Assembly (NCBI RefSeq): GCF_042675965.1
Contig: NZ_JBHTKJ010000052.1
Coordinates: 1 to 21,730, forward strand
DNA from: Virgibacillus_R byunsanensis
GTDB lineage: Bacteria; Bacillota; Bacilli; Bacillales; Amphibacillaceae
DNA: 21,730 nucleotides
Direction of reading: 5' to 3'
Both the position numbers and the translations under genes were made by a program. The notes under the pieces are model-generated. The model saw only the letters and a list, made by a program, of their open reading frames with translations, was not told the DNA's origin and did not search any database. Of this stretch, positions 1 to 8,406 are shown piece after piece. Position 1 is the first letter of the stretch. The number at the start of each line of letters is the position of its first letter.

Positions 1-195
1 CAATGGATTGCAGGCTTGCCTAATTATATCAAGGCTTACTTGCCTATTTCAGTCTGCGAAAGTTGAGATACTAATTAAAAATGTTAAGTTATTTGTAATA
101 ATTGGAATTTTAAAATATAATCGAGTTATGCAGAAAATTGTTTAAAAATTTAAAAAATTATTGAACGGGGGCTTTTTATGAAGAAGGTTTTAGGT

Positions 196-349
196 TTAGA
201 TACCTCTTGCTTTACAACCTTTGCCGGATCAATTCCCTCGTTCTTACTGCAGTATGCCCTTTTAATACCTTGTATCTATACTTTGTTACCCATATGACAT
301 GATACTTGTTATCATAAACTGCATGACTATTTTTTCGATAACTGTCCAT
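196..349 (-). pseudogene. tnpA: IS200/IS605-family Y1 transposase (TnpA) remnant
   Basis: Reading the minus strand from an ATG at 349 gives about 43 residues matching the N-terminus of IS200-type TnpA, with the stretches AVYDNKYHVIWVTKYRYKVL and RTRELIRQ. After that the frame breaks: the original frame stops at 212, while the next frame continues as GCKARGI before its own stop at 196. The HUH metal-binding motif and the catalytic tyrosine, which lie further on in intact TnpA of about 130-150 residues, are absent. The fragment is therefore inactive. I rely on remembered family sequence for the identification, but the match is long and specific. Confidence 0.85.
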
Positions 350-377
350 ACTTTCACATCACACTTAAGTATGGGCA

Positions 378-445
378 TTTAAAGGCAAGGCTAAAAAGCT
401 GATACCGTCTAAAGACGGAGGAGTTAGACCACGCATTTGTAACTT
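378..445 (+). mobile_element. IS200/IS605-type element end with hairpin
   Basis: Just upstream of the TnpA remnant is a short perfect stem (CCGTC, loop TAAA, GACGG, 405-418) followed by GGAGTTAGACCACGC. Subterminal hairpins of this kind are the ends recognised by TnpA in the IS200/IS605 family, and the wording resembles ends seen in Bacillaceae elements. No tnpB is present. The exact boundary cannot be fixed from one copy. Confidence 0.5.
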
Positions 446-543
446 AAATAATAATATTGACTGTAACTAGAGTGAATTCATTTATACACATTCTACGTTT
501 GGGGAGGAAGCACTTCAAAAAGCGAATTTTACATGAAATTTTT

Positions 544-574
544 AAGATGACTGCCAAATGGTAGTCATCTTTTG
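544..574 (+). terminator. Rho-independent terminator-like hairpin
   Basis: A 12-bp stem (AAGATGACTGCC / GGTAGTCATCTT) with an AAAT loop runs into TTTTG. No gene ends immediately upstream on the plus strand, so it may be left over from a lost gene or may end an unrecognised transcript from the IS-remnant region. Confidence 0.55.
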
Positions 575-665
575 TCACTTACGAAATTAATAAAAAATAA
601 TTCACCCACGCCCAATTTTATACATAAAGTATATAAGACCAAAATTTTTAAAAGGATGTGTTCAC

Positions 666-1706
666 TTGTCCAGTAAAACCTATTACGTCACAGGTAACAC
701 TGCACACGGATTTATTAATTTTCTAGAAACGAATCTTGCTGACATTGAAAAAATAATTATACTTAAACACAATTCCAATACGATTAAAACAAAAGTCATA
801 CAAACAATTGCAGATTATTACTCAAAAAATGAAACGGTCGAAATTCTTCACAGTGCCCTCAGCATTGAATATTTAGATGGTATTATCTTACGTGATAAGT
901 CAGTGGCATTCCTTGTTAATGAGGTGGAAGAGGATATAGAAGCGGCTGCAACGATTAATTTAGCAGAACTATTACAAATACCAAACATTCCTGTTAACGA
1001 GGAAAAACAATCACATTTAGATAGTTTAATGAAAAAAGCATACAATAATTTTGCTATTGGCTTAAAGGTTCATGATGATTTGGAAAAAGTGTATATACAA
1101 CATATGGATTTTGATCGTGCGAATGAATTAGCAGATCGTTTTATTACTGGAATAATCGATGGAATTACACCAAAGGCTAATAGCGGGCATGTCTATCACA
1201 GACTATTCGGAACTAATACTTCAGATGGAATTGTCAATGTAGTGCCAAAGCTTATCAATGATATAGCAAATGTTTATTATATTAAAGGCCGTGCTGGTAC
1301 AGGGAAATCGACCTTTATGAAGAAAATTGCTGCAGCATGTGAGGAGCACGGATTAAATGTTGAAATGTATCATTGTAGCTTTGATCCAAACAGTATCGAT
1401 ATGGTGATCGTTCCTGAATTGGAATTTTGTATTTTTGACAGTACAGATCCACATGAATTTTTCCCGGATAGAGATGGAGAAGTAGTTGTAGACTTATATA
1501 AAGAATTAGTTGAACGTGGTACAGACGAAAAATATGTTAATGAAATAACCGAGTTAAATCGTAGTTATAAATCGTACATGAAAAAAGGAATTGAATTTTT
1601 AAAAATTGCTGGGGAACATGTAAATAATATGGAAAAAGCCTATAAGCATGTAAGTATTAACAAGAAAATAGATGAAGTTGCTGCAGCAATGTATAACAAA
1701 ATTTGA
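666..1706 (+). CDS. PRK06851-like P-loop protein with one degenerate lobe
   Basis: The protein has 346 residues and starts at TTG, preceded by an AAAGGATG ribosome binding site; an ATG at 655 is out of frame. It is an internal duplication. The C-terminal lobe has a Walker A motif GRAGTGKST (residues 208-216) followed by VEMYHCSFDP and IFDSTDPHEFFPDR. The N-terminal lobe aligns with it (GNTAHGFINF with GTNTSDGIVN, VEILHSALS with VEMYHCSFD). At the Walker A position, however, the N-terminal lobe reads KHNSNTIKTK (34-43), which has no glycines for a P-loop. In the family as I know it (PRK06851, function not established) both lobes usually carry a P-loop. Nucleotide binding is thus expected only in the second lobe. 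It sits alone, and no partner gene suggests a substrate. Confidence 0.75.
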   Translation: MSSKTYYVTGNTAHGFINFLETNLADIEKIIILKHNSNTIKTKVIQTIADYYSKNETVEILHSALSIEYLDGIILRDKSVAFLVNEVEEDIEAAATINLAELLQIPNIPVNEEKQSHLDSLMKKAYNNFAIGLKVHDDLEKVYIQHMDFDRANELADRFITGIIDGITPKANSGHVYHRLFGTNTSDGIVNVVPKLINDIANVYYIKGRAGTGKSTFMKKIAAACEEHGLNVEMYHCSFDPNSIDMVIVPELEFCIFDSTDPHEFFPDRDGEVVVDLYKELVERGTDEKYVNEITELNRSYKSYMKKGIEFLKIAGEHVNNMEKAYKHVSINKKIDEVAAAMYNKI

Positions 1707-1813
1707 ATATCCTGTTAATCAAATCAAAAAAACCCCTTGAAAAATTGTTCTTAATAATGTAAAATTAGTTAACTGAATATTAAGAGTATATAAACATTTG
1801 GGAGGTGGAGGAT

Positions 1814-2254
1814 GTGGTAACTGTAAAAATGTTAAAGCCTTACTATATTAAAGCAGACGATGATTATGTCCGTGTTATATTGGCATATCAATATTTTTCA
1901 GTAGTAATTAACAATAAGGTTTATCAGTTTGTCCCTGTCGAGGCAAAGGAGATTCGAATCAATCGTCGTACTCAAGAGATAGAAAATATCAATGCTAAAT
2001 TTGCTTTCCAAAAAGGTAAAGACATTTTATTTATCGCAATGGAAGAGTTGATTTCACTTCCCGATTTCTTGGTTCAACTACATGCAATTGGAGAACCGTA
2101 TTATATTTACACAAAAGATAAGAAACGTGAAAGAGAAAAAGAAAGCGTTGTCATTATTGATGAATTAGAGTGTCTAAATATAAAAAGATTGATAGATCAA
2201 GCACTTGATGAACGAGATGAAGAAACATTTTATTCATTGGCAAAGTTATTATAA
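1814..2254 (+). CDS. IDEAL-domain protein, 146 aa
   Basis: The likely start is GTG at 1814, because GGGAGGTGG (1800-1808) sits about 7 bases upstream; an in-frame GTG at 1805 lies inside that binding site. The N-terminal 110 residues are a mixed alpha/beta region I do not recognise. The last 30 residues (IKRLIDQALDERDEETFYSL) match the IDEAL domain, a short helical module found at the C-terminus of several small Bacillaceae proteins such as YpiB. A terminator follows directly, so it is probably monocistronic. Function is unknown. The IDEAL call is fairly firm, the rest is not. Confidence 0.7.
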   Translation: MVTVKMLKPYYIKADDDYVRVILAYQYFSVVINNKVYQFVPVEAKEIRINRRTQEIENINAKFAFQKGKDILFIAMEELISLPDFLVQLHAIGEPYYIYTKDKKREREKESVVIIDELECLNIKRLIDQALDERDEETFYSLAKLL

Positions 2255-2259
2255 ATAGT

Positions 2260-2300
2260 AAAGGCATATTCTATTATTCTAGGTAGAAATGCCTTTTTTA
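2260..2300 (+). terminator. Terminator of the IDEAL-domain gene
   Basis: An 8-bp stem (AAAGGCAT / ATGCCTTT) closes a long loop and ends in a T-rich tract, 6 bases after the stop codon. Confidence 0.7.
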
Positions 2301-2356
2301 GTTTACATGTTTTTAGCTGAATCTAAAAAAATATTTTTCGAACTTAGGCGAGAAGA

Positions 2357-2393
2357 CTCCTTCCTCAAAACACGTCAGTGTTTAGGAGGGGAG
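2357..2393 (+). promoter_or_regulatory. Leader hairpin covering an SD-like sequence
   Basis: CTCCTTCCTC (2357-2366) can pair with AGGAGGGGAG (2384-2393), and AAACAC with GTGTTT around a GTCA loop. The right arm is a very strong Shine-Dalgarno sequence for an ATG at 2395 that is in frame with the downstream regulator. The fold would hide this site. Whether the RNA is made is not known. Confidence 0.4.
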
Positions 2394-2457
2394 GATGTCA
2401 ATGAATTGCCAGTTATGCTATAATTTTTTTAATATTGTTTATAAGGGGAAATTATAT

Positions 2458-2907
2458 ATGACTTTAGATGATACAGATAAGAAAATTATAGAACTTTTAA
2501 CAGATAATGGAAGAATGTCTTATGTGGATATAGGGAAAGAATTAGGTCTGTCACGGGTTTCTGTACGTGAACGTGTACAGCACCTAGCAAAAGATGGTGT
2601 AATTGAAAAATTTACAGTAGTAGTTAATTCAGAAAAATTTGGAAAGCAAGTATCTGCATTCTTTGAAGTAGATTGTGAGCCTGGATCTCTTGTTAAGGTG
2701 GCAGAAGCGCTTGCAAATAACCCAAGTGTTGCAAGTTGTTATCAAATGACTGGGCCAAGCACATTACATATGCATGTACTTGTAGAAGATTCAGACGATC
2801 TTGAGAAGTTTATTAACAATGAACTATATGCGCTTGAAGGGATAACAAGGGTAGAAAGCCATATCTTGTTAAGGCGGTTTAAAAGTAGAAATGGATTAAA
2901 ATTATAG
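2458..2907 (+). CDS. Lrp/AsnC-family regulator (YwrC/ChrS-like by context)
   Basis: A 149-residue transcription factor. Residues 1-60 form the winged helix-turn-helix (LDDTDKKIIELLTDNGRMSY, then IGKELGLSRVSVRERVQHL). Residues 65-145 form the RAM/ligand-binding domain, ending in a SHILLRRFK strand. I chose ATG 2458 (AAGGGGAA upstream) because family members begin at this point. An upstream in-frame ATG at 2395 would add 21 residues with no family counterpart. In B. subtilis the Lrp-type gene ywrC (chrS) lies beside ywrB-ywrA and ywrD and controls the chromate transporter genes. Here the same neighbours follow, with transporter wreckage between, so a similar role is likely but inferred. Confidence 0.85.
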   Translation: MTLDDTDKKIIELLTDNGRMSYVDIGKELGLSRVSVRERVQHLAKDGVIEKFTVVVNSEKFGKQVSAFFEVDCEPGSLVKVAEALANNPSVASCYQMTGPSTLHMHVLVEDSDDLEKFINNELYALEGITRVESHILLRRFKSRNGLKL

Positions 2908-2917
2908 TAAAAGGATG

Positions 2918-2945
2918 AAGCACCAGGCTAAAGGTGCTTTTTTTA
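2918..2945 (+). terminator. Terminator of the Lrp/AsnC gene
   Basis: Stem AAGCACC / GGTGCTT with a 7-8 base loop followed by seven T residues. Confidence 0.8.
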
Positions 2946-3257
2946 CGGTTATTTTCCCTTATTTATGTTAAATGAATAAAAAGTACATATAAACTAATTA
3001 AAAAATCACTTCTATTTCATATAAAATATTTTTTAGTAAGATTTACATCATGGTGCGACTTGTAGGCGGATGCATAAGAATAACAAACAGAAAAAACTGA
3101 ACTGTGTATAATTTTCTTGAAAAATGACTAGCCAGAATCATTAAATTGATTTATAATTACGAATAACCTTAAAATCAACTACGTTTCGAATAGTTAAACA
3201 AACATATGGTTAACAAATGTTTGCTATTTACATTTTATTTAAACTATTTGTTTTGCT

Positions 3258-3476
3258 GACATTGATTTAATACCAGGATCGCTACCATCAATTGATGAAA
3301 ATAATTCTGGTTGTCGTTTCCATCCCTGGTGCCCTTATGCAATGGAACAATGTAAAATGGATTCACCGGTAGAGACAAAATTACCAGAGAGTGATAGTCA
3401 TTATGTACGTTGTTGGTTACAGGAGGTGAAGGAAGATGGAAGCCACGAAAAAAGCGCAGCCCATCTTAAAGCTTGA
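3258..3476 (+). pseudogene. oppD: oppD C-terminal remnant (oligopeptide ABC transporter ATPase)
   Basis: An open frame without a start codon encodes the last ~70 residues of an OppD/DppD-type ATPase. It shows IPGSLPSI, then the cysteine-rich GCRFHPWCPYAMEQC tail that binds the iron-sulfur cluster or stabilises the C-terminus in this family. All nucleotide-binding domain sequence upstream is missing. The preceding 300 bp (2946-3257) show no coding sequence I can recognise. The stop overlaps the start of the oppF remnant, as in intact opp operons. Confidence 0.8.
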
Positions 3477-3874
3477 GAATGTAAAAAAATACTATCCGAT
3501 TAAAGGTGGTATTCTTAAGCGAACACAGTAGAAGATATCTCACTTGATGTGCAAAAAGGAGAATCTATTGGCATTGTCGGTGAATCAGGTTGTCATTTAT
3601 TTAGGCAGCACAGCTGAACTGACTACATCAGAGGAATTGTATAAAAACCCTCTAAATCCTTATACATAGGCGTTACTGTCTGCCATTCCTAGACCAAGAC
3701 CTGGTCAACCGTGAACGCATTCGATGACAAGGGGATATACCGAATCCTTCAGAGCCATCAACAGGGTGTCCATTTCATACACGCTGTCCACTGGAAACGG
3801 ATCATTGCAGTCAAGTGAAACCAGTGTTCAGAGAAGTAGAACTAGGTCATTTCGTTGCCTGTCATGAGGTATAA
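3436..3874 (+). pseudogene. oppF: oppF remnant with internal deletion and frameshifts
   Basis: AGGAGGTGA and an ATG at 3436 open a normal OppF N-terminus (ILKLENVKKYYPIKGGILKR). It then stops at 3529. In another frame VEDISLDVQKGES and IGIVGESGC follow, ending exactly inside Walker A. The next bases already encode the far C-terminus (VIYLGSTAELTTSEELYKNP), with a stop in NPYT*ALLSAIPRPRPG. A further frame change leads to CPFHTRCPLE and VELGHFVACHEV. So roughly 150 codons between Walker A and the D-loop region are deleted, with several further lesions. It cannot be functional. Confidence 0.85.
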
Positions 3875-3905
3875 TAACAAGGAGGGTTAACCTTCCTTTC
3901 CTTAT

Positions 3906-3943
3906 GGCAGATAAGAAATGAAACTTTCTGACTGCATAAGTGC
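3906..3943 (+). repeat. Hairpin repeat, copy A (degenerate)
   Basis: GCAGATAAGAAA pairs imperfectly with TTTCTGACTGC and is followed by ATAAGTGC. This is the same order as in the better preserved copies near 8407 and 9071. It lies between the oppF remnant and the gamma-glutamyltransferase gene. Confidence 0.6.
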
Positions 3944-3982
3944 TAAAAAATATACAATAGTGAAAAAGGAGTGCTGGAGAAA

Positions 3983-5599
3983 ATGAAGTTTGATCATCAA
4001 TCATATCCATATCCATCCCAACGTACAACAACTTTTGCGAAGAATGGAATGGTAGCCACAAGTCAACCTTTAGCTGCTCAAGCAGGTTTAGAGGTTATGA
4101 AAAAAGGCGGAAATGCCATTGACGGGGCAATTGCAACTGCTGCCGCTTTAACCGTTTTAGAACCAACGTCCAATGGAATTGGGAGTGATGCATTTGCTCT
4201 TGTTTGGGTAAAAGGGAAATTGCATGGTCTCAATGCAAGTGGTCAATCCCCACAATCTATTTCCATTGATGCTGTTAAAGAAAAAGGTCATGAATCCATG
4301 CCAACGTTTGGGATGACACCTGTTACTGTTCCAGGTACACCTGGTGCATGGGCAGAGCTCGCTGATAAGTTTGGTAAACTTCCATTAACTGAGTCACTTG
4401 CTCCTGCAATTCGATATGCAGAAGAAGGATATCCACTAAGTCCAGTACTTGCAAAATACTGGAAAGCAGCAACCAATAAATTCAATAAGATTTTCAAAGA
4501 CGATCCAGTTTTCAAACCGTGGTTCGATACATTTACACCAGAAGGAAGAGCACCAGAAGTTGGGGAAATCTGGAAATCAGAAGGTCATGCTTCTACTCTA
4601 AGAGAAATTGCAGAAACTAACGGAGAAAGCTTTTACCGCGGAGAACTTGCGGATAAAATAGATGCTTATAGCCGTGAACATGGTGGTTTTCTTCAAAAAG
4701 AAGACCTCGCAGCATATAAACCCGAGTGGGTAGACCCGATAAAAGTGAACTATCGTGGGTACGATGTTTGGGAAATTCCGCCTAATGGTCAGGGAATTGT
4801 AGCGTTAATGGCATTAAATATCGTAAAAGGCTACGATTTTACAAAAGGACGCGATGATTTAGAAACATTCCACCGTCAAATGGAGGCGATGAAACTTTCA
4901 TTTACAGATGGAAAGGCATATGTAACGGAACCAAGTGAGATGCCAGTTAATGTTGAAGAGTTACTGAGTGATGAATATGCACAGAAGCGCCGAAACGAAA
5001 TTGGAGAAGAGGCAATCACTCCAGAGCCCTATGAACCACCAAGCGGCGGAACTGTTTATTTAGCAACAGCAGATGATGAAGGGAATATGGTTTCTTTCAT
5101 TCAGAGTAATTACATGGGCTTTGGATCTGGTGTAGTTGTTCCTGGAACAGGTATTGCCTTGCAAAACCGCGGACACGATTTCTCTCTTGATCCTTCACAA
5201 CCGAATGCCTTAAAGCCAGGAAAGAAAACGTATCATACAATTATTCCAGGGTTCCTTTCAAAAGGGGATAAGCCTGTTGGGCCGTTTGGTGTTATGGGAG
5301 GATATATGCAGCCGCAAGGACATATGCAAGTTATTATGAACACGATTGATTTTGGTTTGAATCCGCAAGCTGCATTAGATGCGCCTCGTTGGCAATGGAT
5401 GAAGGATAAAACCATTTCTGTAGAATCATCGTTTCCAACACATTTAGCACAAGCTCTTGCTCGTAAAGGACACGACATACAGGTTGCACTTGATAGTGGT
5501 GGATTCGGTAGAGGACAAATAATCTGGCGTAACCCTGAAACTGGTGTCTTGATGGGTGGTACGGAGCATCGAACTGATGGAGCAATAGCATCTTGGTAA
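3983..5599 (+). CDS. ywrD: Gamma-glutamyltransferase family protein, YwrD type
   Basis: A 538-residue Ntn-hydrolase-fold protein close over its whole length to what I recall of B. subtilis YwrD. N-terminal landmarks are GMVATSQPLAAQAGLEV and GGNAIDGAIATA, then EPTSNGIGSDAFALVW and VPGTPGAWAEL. The family matures by self-cleavage before a threonine. Here the corresponding residue is the Thr of SGGTVYLATADDEGNMVSF (about residue 357), followed by SNYMGFGSGVVVPGTGI. This differs from the TTHYS/SVVD consensus of classical GGT but is normal for the YwrD subgroup. No secretion signal is visible, so a cytoplasmic location is likely. I chose ATG 3983; GTG 3971 sits in the ribosome binding site. It lies beside former peptide-transport genes and before the chromate transporter pair. 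The physiological substrate is unknown. Confidence 0.85.
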   Translation: MKFDHQSYPYPSQRTTTFAKNGMVATSQPLAAQAGLEVMKKGGNAIDGAIATAAALTVLEPTSNGIGSDAFALVWVKGKLHGLNASGQSPQSISIDAVKEKGHESMPTFGMTPVTVPGTPGAWAELADKFGKLPLTESLAPAIRYAEEGYPLSPVLAKYWKAATNKFNKIFKDDPVFKPWFDTFTPEGRAPEVGEIWKSEGHASTLREIAETNGESFYRGELADKIDAYSREHGGFLQKEDLAAYKPEWVDPIKVNYRGYDVWEIPPNGQGIVALMALNIVKGYDFTKGRDDLETFHRQMEAMKLSFTDGKAYVTEPSEMPVNVEELLSDEYAQKRRNEIGEEAITPEPYEPPSGGTVYLATADDEGNMVSFIQSNYMGFGSGVVVPGTGIALQNRGHDFSLDPSQPNALKPGKKTYHTIIPGFLSKGDKPVGPFGVMGGYMQPQGHMQVIMNTIDFGLNPQAALDAPRWQWMKDKTISVESSFPTHLAQALARKGHDIQVALDSGGFGRGQIIWRNPETGVLMGGTEHRTDGAIASW

Positions 5600-5648
5600 T
5601 AATGAAAACGAAATAGTGAATAATGGAAGATAGAAAGGAGGCTAGCCT

Positions 5649-6209
5649 TTGAAGCAGTGGAACTTATTTATCGCTTTTTTTCGCGTCGGTATGCTTGGAT
5701 ATGGCGGAGGGCCAGCTTCCATACCACTTATCAAAAAAGAAGTAGTAGATAAATATAAATGGATGAACGATACAGAATTCGGTGATCTTTTAGCTCTGGC
5801 AAATACGTTGCCAGGGCCAATTGCTACGAAGTTAGCGGGTTATATTGGCCATCGTGTTTCAGGTGTCATAGGTATGCTGAATGCAGTTTTAGCAACTATA
5901 ATACCAACAATCATTTTAATGATCGTGTTATTATCTTCCCTTTCATCAATTAGAGATGTTGATTGGGTAGAAGGGATGACAGCTGCAGTTGTACCAGTTG
6001 TTGGTGTTATGCTTGCAGTATTGACATGGCAATTTTTCAACAAAACGAGACAAGGAATGGGTTGGACGAAAGCGATTATGATGTCGCTGATTGTATTTGT
6101 TTTGTTGTTTTCTTTAAATATCCATCCGGGAATTCTTATAGCAGTTTTACTGGCAACTGCCTTACTTAAAAGAGATGATAACATGGAGCGAGAAGGCGGG
6201 AAAACATGA
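5649..6209 (+). CDS. ywrB: Chromate transporter half, ChrA family short chain (N-type)
   Basis: A 186-residue membrane protein starting at TTG, 6 bases after AAAGGAGG. It begins with the CHR-domain signature (FFRVGMLGYGGGPASIPLIK), then ALANTLPGPIATKLAGYIG, and has about five hydrophobic segments. It is one of two half-size CHR proteins, which in B. subtilis (ywrB-ywrA, also called chr3N-chr3C) are both needed for chromate efflux. The stop overlaps the next start in ATGA, pointing to translational coupling. The Lrp-type regulator at 2458 is the probable controller. Confidence 0.88.
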   Translation: MKQWNLFIAFFRVGMLGYGGGPASIPLIKKEVVDKYKWMNDTEFGDLLALANTLPGPIATKLAGYIGHRVSGVIGMLNAVLATIIPTIILMIVLLSSLSSIRDVDWVEGMTAAVVPVVGVMLAVLTWQFFNKTRQGMGWTKAIMMSLIVFVLLFSLNIHPGILIAVLLATALLKRDDNMEREGGKT

Positions 6210-6736
6210 TTACATATTGGCATATATTTTTAGCATTTTTCATTCCAGGTATACTTGGTTATGGAGGTGGGCCGGCCTCTATCCCATTAGTTGAAAATGA
6301 AGTAGTAAAGCGTTATGAGTGGATGACCGTCCAGGAATTTAGTGAAGTTCTCGCATTGGGTAACTCCTTGCCAGGACCTATTGCTACTAAAATGGCCGGA
6401 TACATCGGGTATGAACAAGGTGGAATTCTAGGAGCGTCAATTGGTGTATTTGCAACTGTAGCGCCGTCTTTGATTATAATGATTATTCTTCTCGGTCTTT
6501 TGCACAAATATAAGGATTCACCAAAAGTGAAGCGCATGACATTGTATGTGAGGCCAGTTATAGCTATACTCCTTGGGATTATGGCTTGGCGTTTTTTCCA
6601 GGAATCGTATGTTGCCATTGGTTTATGGCAAATGTCATTGATCACCATATCAAGCTATTTACTAATTGAGCGGATGCGGGTACATCCTGCGATTGTTATC
6701 GGTGGGGCTCTAACTTATGGTGCACTAATGTTGTAA
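6206..6736 (+). CDS. ywrA: Chromate transporter half, ChrA family short chain (C-type)
   Basis: A 176-residue membrane protein homologous to the preceding gene (FFIPGILGYGGGPASIPLVE, ALGNSLPGPIATKMAGYIGY) with about five membrane segments. The start ATG overlaps the upstream stop by four bases. In short-chain CHR systems the two halves insert in opposite orientation and work as a pair to export chromate. Strong motif conservation in both halves suggests a functional pair. A terminator follows at once, so this closes the ywrD-ywrB-ywrA transcript. Confidence 0.88.
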   Translation: MITYWHIFLAFFIPGILGYGGGPASIPLVENEVVKRYEWMTVQEFSEVLALGNSLPGPIATKMAGYIGYEQGGILGASIGVFATVAPSLIIMIILLGLLHKYKDSPKVKRMTLYVRPVIAILLGIMAWRFFQESYVAIGLWQMSLITISSYLLIERMRVHPAIVIGGALTYGALML

Positions 6737-6757
6737 CTTCTAGTAAGATTAAAAATG

Positions 6758-6788
6758 CTACTGAATTGAATCAGTAGTTTTTTTTTAT
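6758..6788 (+). terminator. Terminator after the chromate transporter genes
   Basis: Stem CTACTGA / TCAGTAG with a 6-base loop and a run of ten T residues. Confidence 0.85.
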
Positions 6789-6891
6789 TTTCTTTATTTA
6801 TAAAATCATATTTTTCCAAAAAAATACACTAATTCGACAGGGTTTTTGGTATTATAGTACTAGTAGAAACATGGGGGAAGGAGAGGGTTAT

Positions 6892-8406
6892 TTGTATTGT
6901 AGTCATTGTGGAACAAAAAACGAAGATGATGCTCAGTACTGTATTGCAGATGGTTACTCTCTATCGAAGCCTGCAAAATACGGTACGTTAGTATCAGGAT
7001 ATCAACCATATTGTTCATCCTGTGGAACCAAACATAGTAATCTAGCACTTTATTGTATGGAGTGTGGAGCTTCCATTGATACATATTCACCTATAATAGA
7101 AGAGGAAACAACCTTTGAATCTAACGATTATAAGCAATTTTTTGATATTAATTTACTAAAAAAAGTAGCACCTGGTGTACTGTTATCGACAGGTTTATTG
7201 TTCTTAATGAGTATACTATTTACTTCTTTTATAAAAGAAAATTATCTGTTTAGGGTTATGAGAGATATGATTCCTGGTATGTCATATCCAGGCATGAGTG
7301 GTCAGGAAGTTATCGAGACTGTACAACAATTTAACATTATAGAGTTTTTACTCTTCTCTAGCTTTACCAATATTACTTTCGGAGTTACAGATTCAGCCAT
7401 GCAAATGGGCGGTGGTTACGATAGCAGAATACTTACTTCCATTATAATTTTTGGCAGTGTTCCTGTAGTTTCTTTATTAGCTGGTGGATATTTCATTAAG
7501 AAAAGAAATCCTGAGTTGGTTCAACATGGTGCATGGAAAATAGCAGCATTTTTTGCTATATGTTACGGACTTATTTTAGGTGTCCTTACTTTTTTGACCG
7601 GAGTATCTATAACACCAGATTTAACATCTGACGGGGGAAATGTAACAGTAGATCAAGAAATAACAATGACAATGAGGTACAGCTTTATTAGTGCGGTTGT
7701 AAACGGAATTTTCTTTGGATTTATTTTTAGTTACTTAGGTATTATTATGGGCAAAAATAATTTGAGATCTCCAAAACTTGAAAAACCGCTAAATTCATTA
7801 ACAACATCACTTAATTACAGCTTTTTTGCATACTCAATTGGATATGTTGTTTTACTGCTATTTAGTTATATATACGTTTCCCAGTTGCAGGAAAATCTGG
7901 ACGAATATATGTTTAATGAATTAACTAACGGGTCAACATTTGCATTTGTGGGGCTTGTATTTCAAATAGCTGTATATTTCTTTAATTTTGTTACGTTCAA
8001 TTCATTTGTTACGAATGATTACTTCCATTTTCGATTCCTAGGAACTGATCCCCATTTTAACGATCCTGCTGAGGGAAATAGCATGGACATGTTTTTTGCT
8101 GATTATAGACCGTTATATTACGCAGCAATCGTTGTTATTGCTTTACTGTTTATTTTTATTGGGAGGCTGTTAGCAAACTCCACTCAAAAACTGGCTCTAA
8201 CAATAGGAATATACAGTGTAGTATTTGCTGTTATAATGACTTTTTTAACCTATCATGCTTCATTGGGAATGATAACAAATCAAGGATCAGGTATGAAGTC
8301 TATTAACATTATGATCGGATTTGATCCTATTAGAGCATTTATTTATAGCCTACTTTATGCTGGAATCACTGCATTTATTGGAGCAAAGACGCGAAAGTTT
8401 TTTTAG
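6892..8406 (+). CDS. Zinc-ribbon polytopic membrane protein
   Basis: The best start is TTG 6892, 5 bases after GGAAGGAGAGG; the ATG at 6871 lies upstream of that site. The 504-residue product begins MYCSHCGTKN. Two zinc ribbons occupy residues 1-60. The second (CSSCGTK...YCMECG) is intact. The first has CSHC then YCIADG, so its fourth cysteine is replaced by aspartate. After an acidic linker come roughly eight to nine hydrophobic segments between residues 85 and 500. I do not recognise a transport family; similar zinc-ribbon membrane proteins are common in Bacillaceae without known function. A smaller zinc-ribbon protein follows on the same strand. Confidence 0.75.
   Translation: MYCSHCGTKNEDDAQYCIADGYSLSKPAKYGTLVSGYQPYCSSCGTKHSNLALYCMECGASIDTYSPIIEEETTFESNDYKQFFDINLLKKVAPGVLLSTGLLFLMSILFTSFIKENYLFRVMRDMIPGMSYPGMSGQEVIETVQQFNIIEFLLFSSFTNITFGVTDSAMQMGGGYDSRILTSIIIFGSVPVVSLLAGGYFIKKRNPELVQHGAWKIAAFFAICYGLILGVLTFLTGVSITPDLTSDGGNVTVDQEITMTMRYSFISAVVNGIFFGFIFSYLGIIMGKNNLRSPKLEKPLNSLTTSLNYSFFAYSIGYVVLLLFSYIYVSQLQENLDEYMFNELTNGSTFAFVGLVFQIAVYFFNFVTFNSFVTNDYFHFRFLGTDPHFNDPAEGNSMDMFFADYRPLYYAAIVVIALLFIFIGRLLANSTQKLALTIGIYSVVFAVIMTFLTYHASLGMITNQGSGMKSINIMIGFDPIRAFIYSLLYAGITAFIGAKTRKFF

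Noticed and set aside
3199..3223. CAAACAT / ATGTTTG inverted repeat resembling a repressor operator
   Set aside because: It lies before transporter wreckage with no intact promoter or regulator nearby, and the arms are short and AT-rich.
5334..5591. Long antisense frame opposite the gamma-glutamyltransferase gene
   Set aside because: A shadow of the coding strand without a ribosome binding site or recognisable protein.
6833..6839. TTCGACA, the reverse of a Spo0A box core, before the zinc-ribbon membrane gene
   Set aside because: A single 7-mer is expected by chance in this much sequence, and nothing else points to Spo0A there.
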